In this document: positions 1 through 5,381 of the stretch, in pieces
How the letters are laid out: each line of letters begins with the position of its first letter
How positions within the stretch are numbered: position 1 is the first letter of the stretch
Assembly: GCA_027031185.1 (NCBI GenBank)
Contig: JALVEF010000519.1
Coordinates: forward strand, 1-6,614
Direction of reading: 5' to 3'
Source of the DNA: Saprospiraceae bacterium
GTDB lineage: Bacteria; Bacteroidota; Bacteroidia; Chitinophagales; Saprospiraceae
Length of the DNA: 6,614 bases
Position numbers and translations under genes: made by a program
Notes under the pieces: model-generated
The model's database searches: none
What the model was told of the DNA's origin: nothing
The model's input: the letters and a program-made list of their open reading frames with translations, nothing else

Positions 1-65
1 TGCTTTGCTTGATTTTGGCTTTGGTCCTTTCCGCTTATGCTTTTTGTAAGATGAGCGCAATTTGC

Positions 66-92
66 CCCGCACTTTGGGCAAGTAAGTGCGGG
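66..92. repeat. Hairpin, perfect 9-bp stem
   Basis: CCCGCACTT at 66-74 pairs perfectly with AAGTGCGGG at 84-92 around a 9-nt loop. It is formed by two oppositely oriented copies of the dispersed motif. No T-run follows on either strand, so it is not a convincing intrinsic terminator. Confidence 0.6.
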
Positions 93-114
93 ACGTTGAA
101 ACGCTTGCGCGTTG

Positions 115-138
115 AATACGCCCCTGCCGGGGCGTGTT
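115..138. repeat. GC-rich hairpin, 7-bp core stem with TGCC loop
   Basis: ACGCCCC at 118-124 pairs with GGGGCGT at 129-135 around the tetraloop TGCC. A T.G pair and two A-T pairs can extend the stem to 115-138. It lacks a T-run, and its function is unknown. Confidence 0.6.
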
Positions 139-208
139 GAACTTGCCCCGCACGTGCCCCTGATACTACCATGTGCCTTGGACCGTTGACCTTTGGTCGC
201 TGAGCGAT

Positions 209-264
209 GCCCTTGGCCACTGAGCTTGCCGAAGTGGAGTGAAATCGAAGGGCGAAGTCGAAGC
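209..264. repeat. CTGAGCTTGCCGAAG-type intergenic hairpin repeat
   Basis: Two nested stems are visible: GCCCTT at 209-214 with AAGGGC at 248-253, and inside them CCACT at 217-221 with AGTGG at 233-237. The centre reads CTGAGCTTGCCGAAG, and the 3' side repeats CGAAG several times up to 264. This resembles a short intergenic repeat seen in many bacterial genomes as CTGAGCTTGTCGAAG (established only as a recurring motif, recalled rather than searched). Its function is unknown. Confidence 0.55.
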
Positions 265-290
265 GGGACCGCTAAACCGTTCCTACCCTA

Positions 291-307
291 TCAACGCGAA
301 GCGTTGA
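291..307. repeat. Small hairpin TCAACGC-GAA-GCGTTGA
   Basis: This is a perfect 7-bp inverted repeat with a GAA triloop. It ends 70 nt upstream of the promoter -33 element and could be an operator-like site or another unit of the repeat cluster. Nothing in the sequence decides between these. Confidence 0.5.
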
Positions 308-312
308 GTCCG

Positions 313-339
313 TTTACCTTTGACCTTTGACCTTGGACC
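313..339 (+). repeat. Degenerate TTTGACC heptamer tandem array
   Basis: The units read TTTACC, TTTGACC, TTTGACC and TTGGACC in succession. Related words occur at 176-184 (CCTTGGACC, identical to 331-339) and 186-196 (TTGACCTTTGG). The array creates a TACCTTTG octamer at 315-322 that mimics a -7 element, but no TTG lies at the right distance upstream, so I do not call a promoter there. Confidence 0.6.
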
Positions 340-376
340 ATCAAACCGTAAGTGCGGGGCAAATTCAACCATTCTT

Positions 377-407
377 TTTGGCAACAAGCAAAAAAGTGCT
401 ACCTTTG
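377..407 (+). promoter_or_regulatory. Bacteroidota-type sigma-ABfr promoter of the pyr operon
   Basis: TTTG at 377-380 (within a TTTTTG run) is followed after 19 nt by TACCTTTG at 400-407. This matches the Bacteroidota primary-sigma consensus (TTTG at -33, TAnnTTTG at -7) in both sequence and spacing. Transcription should start roughly at 411-414 (inference), giving a leader of about 14-17 nt before the GTG at 428. The position rules out translation from codons further upstream and fixes the pyrD start. Confidence 0.8.
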
Positions 408-427
408 CTCAAACCGATGCCGCGCAC

Positions 428-1441
428 GTGTACCGACTATTGAGAAGCTTACTCTTTTTGTTGCCGCCGGAGACCGCTCACCACTTGGCGCTCACGGTGT
501 TGAAAGTTTCCATTCGTATCCCTTTTGTTCCAGTCCTGTACAGGACTTTTTTTATGCCCGCACCGGGCGCGCCGGTACACGCTTTTGGTCTGGACTTCCC
601 GCACCGCATCGGCCTGGCCGCCGGCTTCGACAAAAACGCCGAAGCCATTGATGCCTGGGCGGCACTGGGCTTTGCCTTTGTGGAAATCGGTGCCGTCACG
701 CCGCGCCCGCAGGCGGGGAATCCCCGGCCCCGGCTCTTCCGCCTGACACGCGACCGGGCACTTATCAATCGCATGGGCTTCAACAACAAGGGCCTCGACT
801 ACGTCGCCCGCCGCTTGCAACGTCGCCGGAGCCGCATCCTTGTCGGTGCCAACATCGGCAAGAATACCGACACGCCCAATAATCGGGCCCACGAAGACTA
901 CTTCGCCGTGTTTGAAGGACTTCATGATTTGGTGGATTATTTTACCGTCAATGTGAGTTGCCCCAATATCGGCGATTTGCGCGAGTTGCAGGACGAAGAC
1001 CATCTCGTACAGTTGCTCGAAGGCCTGCAAGCCATCAACCGTCGCAAGGCGCATCCCAAACCTATCCTGGTAAAGATCTCACCGGACCTGACCGATGCGG
1101 AGTTGGATGCCACGATTAGCGCCTGCCGGCAGGCAGGTGCCGCCGGTATCGTGGCCGTCAATACGTCCACGACCCGTGCCGGCCTGGCCACACCGGCTAC
1201 ACGCATCAAACGCATCGGCCCGGGCGGCCTGTCCGGCCACCCCATCAAACGCCGCGCCACGGAAGTCATCCGCTACATTCACGAAAAAACCGGCGGCAGC
1301 TTGCCCGTCATCGGTGTCGGCGGCATCTTTAATCCCGCCGATGCGCACGAAAAAGTCACGGCCGGTGCCACCTTGTTGCAGGTGTTCACCGGCTTTGTTT
1401 ATGAAGGCCCCGGCCTAATCAAAAAACTCGCCCGCGTATGA
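428..1441 (+). CDS. pyrD: Dihydroorotate dehydrogenase (quinone), class 2
   Basis: This FMN enzyme oxidises dihydroorotate to orotate, the fourth step of UMP synthesis, passing electrons to membrane quinone. I start it at GTG 428 because the promoter ends at 407 and the protein then begins VYRLLRSLLFLLPPETAHH, the usual class 2 N-terminal membrane-associating helix. The length is 337 aa, against 336 for E. coli PyrD. An in-frame TTG at 320 lies upstream of the predicted transcript. Visible family motifs are GLAAGFDKN (62-70), INRMGFNN (113-120), GANIGKN (140-146), the catalytic loop NVSCPN (175-180), VKISPDL with Lys216, NTSTT (245-249) and GVGGI (296-300). The catalytic-base position carries Cys178 where E. 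coli has Ser175; Cys is typical of class 1 enzymes. It is the first gene of the operon, and its stop overlaps the pyrC start as ATGA. A terminator-like palindrome lies inside its 5' part (532-553). Confidence 0.95.
   Translation: MYRLLRSLLFLLPPETAHHLALTVLKVSIRIPFVPVLYRTFFMPAPGAPVHAFGLDFPHRIGLAAGFDKNAEAIDAWAALGFAFVEIGAVTPRPQAGNPRPRLFRLTRDRALINRMGFNNKGLDYVARRLQRRRSRILVGANIGKNTDTPNNRAHEDYFAVFEGLHDLVDYFTVNVSCPNIGDLRELQDEDHLVQLLEGLQAINRRKAHPKPILVKISPDLTDAELDATISACRQAGAAGIVAVNTSTTRAGLATPATRIKRIGPGGLSGHPIKRRATEVIRYIHEKTGGSLPVIGVGGIFNPADAHEKVTAGATLLQVFTGFVYEGPGLIKKLARV
532..553 (+). promoter_or_regulatory. Terminator-like palindrome plus T7 inside pyrD (possible attenuator)
   Basis: AGTCCTGTACAGGACT (532-547) is a perfect 16-nt palindrome, able to form a 6-bp stem with a GUAC loop. 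It is directly followed by T-rich sequence, T547-T553. This is the layout of an intrinsic terminator. It sits about 105 nt into the pyrD reading frame and encodes VLYRTFF. A further T5 run lies upstream at 455-459. A closely following ribosome would disrupt the hairpin, so translation-coupled attenuation is conceivable, as known for E. coli pyrBI. The stem is short and function is inference only. Confidence 0.35.
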
Positions 1442-2721
1442 AGACCCTGTTGACCAATGTCTATATCGGAAAACAACGCCAAAACCTGCTTATTGATGGC
1501 GAATACATCGCCTATGTAGGCCCGGAAACGAAACCGGCAGACAGGGTACTGGACTTGCAAGCAATGACCGTCATCCCTGCGATGATAGACCCCCATACAC
1601 ACATCCGCGATCTGGGCCGTACCGACAAAGAAGACTGGCTGTCAGCCTCGTACAGCGCGCTCAAAGGCGGCGTCACCATGGTCTTCGATATGCCCAATAC
1701 CAAGCCGCCGACGCTGGATCTCGACAGCCTGAATCTCAAAAGGGAGGCCGCCCGCAAGGCGCTGATCCGCTACAAGTTTAATCTGGGCACCACCGCTCAC
1801 AATCTGGACGATGCACGCCGCGTTTTGGAGACAAAGCCGGAAGATGTTGCTGCGTTGAAGATATTCATCGCCGGCTCCAATTCCCGTGAATATGTGGATG
1901 ACCCGGACGTCATCCGCCGGGTATTCGAACTGGGCAAGCAATATGATTTGCCCGTCATGGTGCACTCCGAATGGCAGGCCTGCATTGACAAGCACGCCAC
2001 TCAAATTCCGGCACCGACGATTTATGACCACAATTCCATCCGCCACCGCACCTGCGCCATTAAAAGCACGGAGTTGGTGTTGGAGCTGGCCGCCGACGTG
2101 GGTAATGTCCTGTACCTGGCACATACCTCCGTCGCCGGGGAAATGGACTTGGTGCGCGCCGCCAAGCGCCGGGGCGTCCGTGTCATCTGTGAGATTACGC
2201 CCCATCACCTGCTTATCAACGAGTCGGTGCTACCGCGGGCCGGCAACTACGGCAAGGTCAATCCGCCGCTGCGCACCGAACGAGACAACGAAGCGCTCTG
2301 GGAGGCGCTCGGCGACGGCACGGTGGATTTGATCGGCAGCGATCACGCGCCCCACCGGCTGGATGAAAAGCAGCGTCCCTATCCCGAAGCGCCGTCCGGA
2401 TTTCCCGGGCTGGAGACTTCACTGCCGCTCTTGTTGTACGAAGTGAGAAAAGGCCATTTGGACTTGGATAAGCTGGTGGAACTCACCGCAACCCGCGCGG
2501 CCGGGATTTTCGGATTGCCGCACATGGGCCGCCTGGAAGCCGGCTATTTGGCGGATCTGGCCGTTGTGGACTTGCGTCAAACGGAAAAAATACGCGCCGC
2601 CAACTTCCTGACCAAGGCCAAATACTCGCCTTACGAGGGCATGGACAGCGTCCCTGTCCAAATGACTTTCATCAACGGCAAACTGGCTTATGACAAAACC
2701 AAACACACCATAAATCACTGA
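1438..2721 (+). CDS. pyrC: Dihydroorotase
   Basis: PyrC is a zinc-dependent cyclic amidohydrolase of 427 aa that reversibly converts N-carbamoyl-aspartate to dihydroorotate, the third step of UMP synthesis. It has an N-terminal strand-rich cap, then a TIM barrel beginning at DPHTHIRD (51-58). Likely metal ligands, by family comparison, are His53, His55, Lys141 in LKIF (probably carboxylated), His176, His229 and Asp302 in the DHAPH motif (302-306). Arg57 and Asn87 (DMPNT) are the usual substrate contacts, and NPPLR (275-279) and the C-terminal ARAAGIFGLPHMGRL segment are typical. The first motif reads HTHIRDLG rather than the common HVHFREPG, so it is a somewhat divergent branch. Dihydropyrimidinase or allantoinase are alternatives, but the pyr neighbours and the GxxKVNPPLR motif favour dihydroorotase. 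Its ATG overlaps the pyrD stop by 4 nt, implying translational coupling. Confidence 0.93.
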   Translation: MKTLLTNVYIGKQRQNLLIDGEYIAYVGPETKPADRVLDLQAMTVIPAMIDPHTHIRDLGRTDKEDWLSASYSALKGGVTMVFDMPNTKPPTLDLDSLNLKREAARKALIRYKFNLGTTAHNLDDARRVLETKPEDVAALKIFIAGSNSREYVDDPDVIRRVFELGKQYDLPVMVHSEWQACIDKHATQIPAPTIYDHNSIRHRTCAIKSTELVLELAADVGNVLYLAHTSVAGEMDLVRAAKRRGVRVICEITPHHLLINESVLPRAGNYGKVNPPLRTERDNEALWEALGDGTVDLIGSDHAPHRLDEKQRPYPEAPSGFPGLETSLPLLLYEVRKGHLDLDKLVELTATRAAGIFGLPHMGRLEAGYLADLAVVDLRQTEKIRAANFLTKAKYSPYEGMDSVPVQMTFINGKLAYDKTKHTINH

Positions 2722-2723
2722 CC

Positions 2724-3626
2724 ATGCAAAATCTTGTCTCCATGCGACAGGTGAATAAGGACGAAATCCTTCGTCTGATTGACCTGGCTGCTCAAATCGA
2801 ACAAGGTAAAATCAAACCCGACTTGTCCGGCAAACTGGGGGCTTTGCTGTTTTTCGAGCCCTCGACGCGCACCCTGTTTTCCTTTGATACCGCCATCAAG
2901 CGGATGGGCGGCAATAGCATTGTGATGGCGGGTGCCGGTAGCACATCCGTCAAGAAAGGGGAAAGCCTGGCCGATACGCTGATGACCATCAACCAGTATG
3001 CCGACTTCATCGTCATGCGTCACAAAGTGGAAGGCGCCGCCCGCCTGGCAACGGAAGTGGTGGACATCCCGGTCATCAACGCCGGCGACGGTACCAATCA
3101 GCACCCCACTCAGGCTATGTTGGATTTGTACTCCATCTTCAAGACCCAGGGCACGTTGCAGAACCTGACCATCGCCATGATCGGCGACTTGCGCCTGGGC
3201 CGCACGGTGCACTCGCTGGCCCAGGCCCTTTCGGAGTTCAACCCGACCTTTTACTTCGCCTCGCCGGGCCACTTGCAGATGCCCCGATACATCAAAGATG
3301 AGCTGCGCGCCAAGAATGTGCGCTTCGAAGAAGTCGAAGACATCAAGCCCATCATCCCCAAACTCGACGTCATGTACGTGACCCGCATCCAAAAAGAACG
3401 CTTTGCCGTCCTGGAAGACTACGAAAAGGTCAAAGACGCCTACATCATCACACCGGACGTACTCACCCGGGTCAAGGACAACTTCGTACTGATGCATCCG
3501 CTGCCACGCGTCAACGAAATCACCACCGATGTGGATAAGGAACGCTACGCTTACTACTTCCAGCAGGCCCGCAACGGCGTCTTTATGCGCCAGGCCATCA
3601 TTAGCCAACTCCTTCAACTCGTCTAA
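2724..3626 (+). CDS. pyrB: Aspartate carbamoyltransferase, catalytic chain
   Basis: PyrB condenses carbamoyl phosphate with aspartate to give carbamoyl aspartate, the committed step of pyrimidine synthesis. The 300-aa protein follows E. coli PyrB closely. It has the carbamoyl-phosphate loop FFEPSTRTLFSF (43-54), the 80s-loop STSVKKGESLADT (73-85), MRH (98-100), GDGTNQHPTQ (121-130) with His127, GDLRLGRTVHS (154-164) with Arg160, the aspartate-binding VTRIQKER (219-226) with Arg221 and Gln223, and HPLPRVNEI (258-266) of the 240s/260s region. All expected active-site residues are present. It is slightly shorter than E. coli PyrB (310 residues), mainly at the N-terminus. It begins 2 nt after pyrC and is followed at once by pyrI, so a class B, E. 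coli-like dodecamer of catalytic trimers and regulatory dimers is expected. Confidence 0.97.
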   Translation: MQNLVSMRQVNKDEILRLIDLAAQIEQGKIKPDLSGKLGALLFFEPSTRTLFSFDTAIKRMGGNSIVMAGAGSTSVKKGESLADTLMTINQYADFIVMRHKVEGAARLATEVVDIPVINAGDGTNQHPTQAMLDLYSIFKTQGTLQNLTIAMIGDLRLGRTVHSLAQALSEFNPTFYFASPGHLQMPRYIKDELRAKNVRFEEVEDIKPIIPKLDVMYVTRIQKERFAVLEDYEKVKDAYIITPDVLTRVKDNFVLMHPLPRVNEITTDVDKERYAYYFQQARNGVFMRQAIISQLLQLV

Positions 3627-3638
3627 AAAACACTTGCC

Positions 3639-4103
3639 ATGACTCCCGTAAAAGAAAAACTCAAGGTAGATCCCATCAAGTCGGGTACCGTCATTGACCA
3701 CATCACCGCCGGCAAGGCCTTGGTCATTGCCGATGTGCTCAACCTGAATCCACCCGAAAACCTGATGATGATCGGTGTCAATCTGCACAGTCGCAAGATG
3801 GGCGCCAAAGATATTCTCAAAATCGAGAATCGCCGCCTGACAGAAGACGAGATGAACAGCATCGCCCTGATTTCGCCTACCGCCACAATCATCGCCATTA
3901 AGGATTTTGTAGTGGTCGAAAAGCGCCATCCGGCTATTCCGGATACCATCTCTGACAAACTGATCTGTCCCAATCCCAACTGCGTCACCAATGTCGAGCA
4001 GATCCCTACGCGGTTTGAAGTGGTGGATCGCGATCCGGTCTCCGTGCGATGCCATTACTGCGAAAAGAAGTACGCCATCCAGGATGTGCAGTTTAAATTT
4101 TGA
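3639..4103 (+). CDS. pyrI: Aspartate carbamoyltransferase, regulatory chain
   Basis: PyrI is the allosteric subunit that binds CTP/UTP (inhibition) and ATP (activation) and links catalytic trimers. It is 154 aa, against 153 in E. coli. The N-terminal nucleotide domain has GTVIDH (16-21) with Asp20 and His21, the MGAKDILKIEN segment (54-64) with Lys61, and Lys95 after FVVVE, corresponding to the E. coli effector-site residues. The C-terminal zinc domain keeps all four cysteines: Cys110 and Cys115 in CPNPNC, and Cys138 and Cys141 in CHYC. Both functions therefore look intact, so enzyme-level feedback is expected. It starts 12 nt after pyrB, and the A-rich junction CTAAAAAACAC lacks a Shine-Dalgarno sequence, as usual for Bacteroidota. 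Confidence 0.97.
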   Translation: MTPVKEKLKVDPIKSGTVIDHITAGKALVIADVLNLNPPENLMMIGVNLHSRKMGAKDILKIENRRLTEDEMNSIALISPTATIIAIKDFVVVEKRHPAIPDTISDKLICPNPNCVTNVEQIPTRFEVVDRDPVSVRCHYCEKKYAIQDVQFKF

Positions 4104-4109
4104 CAACAC

Positions 4110-5375
4110 ATGGTTGACGTACTGTTAGGTTTGCAATGGGGCGACGAAGGCAAGGGCAAAATAGTGGACTATCTGGCCCCGGACTATCACATTGTGGCCC
4201 GGTTTCAGGGTGGACCCAATGCGGGGCACACGCTCAAGTTTGACGGACGCAAGATCGTCTTGCACACGGTGCCATCGGGCATTTTCCGCCCGGATATCAT
4301 CAACTACATCGGCAGTGGTGTCGTCATTGACCCTGTCACCCTGGCCAGGGAACTGACGCTCGTCGGACAGGTCATGCCCGGAGCTACCGGACGGCTCCGC
4401 ATCTCTGACGGGGCCCACCTGATCCTGCCCACACACCGAATGCTCGACCTGGCTTCCGAAGTTGCCAAGGGCAAACAAAAAATCGGCTCCACACTCAAAG
4501 GCATCGGCCCGGCCTATATGGACAAGACAGGGCGCAACGGCTTGCGCATCGGCGACCTGACCTTGCCCGGTTTTCGCGCGCGTTATGAACGGCTGCGCGA
4601 CAAACACCTCAAACTGCTCAAACTCTATCCCGAAGTGGACTTCGACTGGCAGTCGGAAGAAGCACGCTGGCTCGAAGCCATAGATCAAATCCGTCAACTC
4701 CCCGTCGTCGAAGGTCGCTATTTCATCAACGATGCGCTCGATAGCGGGCAAAAGGTACTGGCGGAGGGCGCCCAGGGGACTATGCTTGATATTGACTATG
4801 GCACCTATCCCTATGTCACCTCGTCCAATACGGTCACGGCCGGTTGTTGTACCGGACTGGGTATCGCCCCCGCACGCATCGGCCGTGTCATCGGCGTCTT
4901 CAAGGCCTATGTCACCCGTGTCGGAAGTGGCCCGTTTCCCACCGAACTGCACGGTACCGCCGGCGAGACCCTCCGGCGCGCCGGCAATGAATTTGGCGCT
5001 ACCACGGGCCGCCCGCGGCGCTGCGGCTGGCTCGACCTGGTGCAATTGAAATACGCCATTATGATCAACGGCGTGACCGACCTGGCTATGACCAAAATGG
5101 ACGTCCTGGACGGGCGCGACACGATTCGCTATGCCGAAGCCTACGAGATAGAAGGACGCCGCACGACCCACTTCCCGTTTGATGCCGGAGCTGTCCCTGT
5201 CGCGCCGGTCTATCGGGAGGTAGCGGCCTGGAAGCAGCCGACCGCCGACCTGACCGACCACACCAAGCTACCTGAAGAAGCGGCGGCCTACATCCGCCTG
5301 ATCGAGTCGCAGACCAAGACGCCCATCCGCTTCATCTCGACAGGTGGGACCCGGAAGGCACTGATTGTGAAGTAG
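4110..5375 (+). CDS. purA: Adenylosuccinate synthetase
   Basis: PurA joins IMP and aspartate using GTP to form adenylosuccinate, the first committed step from IMP to AMP. The 421-aa protein has the P-loop GDEGKGK (11-17) with catalytic Asp12, GGPNAGHT (34-41) with His40, STLKGIGPAYMDK near 130-142, GAQGTMLDIDYGTYPYVTSSN in mid-protein, TTGRPRRCGW (298-307) with IMP/aspartate-loop Arg301 and Arg303, and TKMD (328-331) with Lys329 and Asp331 for guanine recognition. The C-terminal guanine-contact motif, normally STGPDR, reads STGGTR (410-415), an unusual substitution with an intact frame. The start MVDVLLGLQWGDEGKGK is the family N-terminus. It lies 6 nt after pyrI and 6 nt before the oxidoreductase, so a purine gene is embedded in a pyrimidine operon. 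Both ATCase and PurA consume aspartate. Confidence 0.96.
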   Translation: MVDVLLGLQWGDEGKGKIVDYLAPDYHIVARFQGGPNAGHTLKFDGRKIVLHTVPSGIFRPDIINYIGSGVVIDPVTLARELTLVGQVMPGATGRLRISDGAHLILPTHRMLDLASEVAKGKQKIGSTLKGIGPAYMDKTGRNGLRIGDLTLPGFRARYERLRDKHLKLLKLYPEVDFDWQSEEARWLEAIDQIRQLPVVEGRYFINDALDSGQKVLAEGAQGTMLDIDYGTYPYVTSSNTVTAGCCTGLGIAPARIGRVIGVFKAYVTRVGSGPFPTELHGTAGETLRRAGNEFGATTGRPRRCGWLDLVQLKYAIMINGVTDLAMTKMDVLDGRDTIRYAEAYEIEGRRTTHFPFDAGAVPVAPVYREVAAWKQPTADLTDHTKLPEEAAAYIRLIESQTKTPIRFISTGGTRKALIVK

Positions 5376-5381
5376 TTACAT

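Larger units (their letters stand above)
59..369. repeat. Four dispersed copies of a GCCCCGCACTT motif, both orientations
   Basis: Copies lie at 59-74 (+, AATTTGCCCCGCACTT), 82-92 (-, GTAAGTGCGGG), 136-155 (+, GTTGAACTTGCCCCGCACGT) and 348-369 (-). The outermost pair, 59-74 and 350-365, is a perfect 16-bp inverted repeat about 275 nt apart. The copy at 136-155 matches the reverse complement of 350-369 at 18 of 20 positions. A GTTGAA word recurs at 95-100, 111-116 and 136-141. No target-site duplication is evident at the outer ends, so a miniature mobile element is possible but unproven. Confidence 0.7.
1..427. other. Gene-free, repeat-rich upstream region
   Basis: I find no supportable gene here. 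The first 50 bases are T-rich and could be the tail or flank of a neighbour outside the window. Positions 59-370 are built from short inverted and direct repeats and several hairpins, listed separately, and 377-407 is the operon promoter. A 61-codon antisense frame (35-220) and an open + strand frame (3-140) both run through the hairpins and show no recognisable protein motif, so I do not call them. The stretch probably acts as intergenic spacer plus control region for the downstream operon; that role is inferred from position. Confidence 0.75.

Noticed and set aside
3..140. Open + strand frame with a hydrophobic beginning, possibly a gene tail
   Set aside because: It continues through two hairpins of the repeat cluster, and no family can be recognised.
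35..220. Antisense 61-codon frame in the upstream region
   Set aside because: It runs through hairpins and repeats and has no recognisable motif or start context.
320..427. Longer pyrD reading frame from an in-frame TTG at 320
   Set aside because: It lies in the heptamer array and upstream of the predicted transcription start, and the extra 36 residues match nothing in the family.
554..1441. Alternative pyrD start at the ATG after the T7 run
   Set aside because: It would remove the conserved class 2 N-terminal helix that begins at GTG 428.
2715..4109. Long antisense frame (464 codons) opposite pyrB and pyrI
   Set aside because: Both + strand genes are clearly conserved; the antisense frame is a composition shadow without recognisable motifs.
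4126..4133. TAGGTTTG, a perfect -7-like octamer at the start of purA
   Set aside because: It encodes the conserved LLGLQW segment, and the nearest TTTG upstream is 23 nt away, so it is more likely chance than an internal promoter.
4125..5261. Long antisense frame (378 codons) opposite purA
   Set aside because: It is a shadow of a well-conserved + strand gene, with no motif or promoter of its own.
5340..5375. Compensated frameshift as the cause of the odd PurA C-terminus
   Set aside because: Shifting the frame by one gives GPGRH then a stop, and the other shift gives no GPDR, so neither restores the motif.
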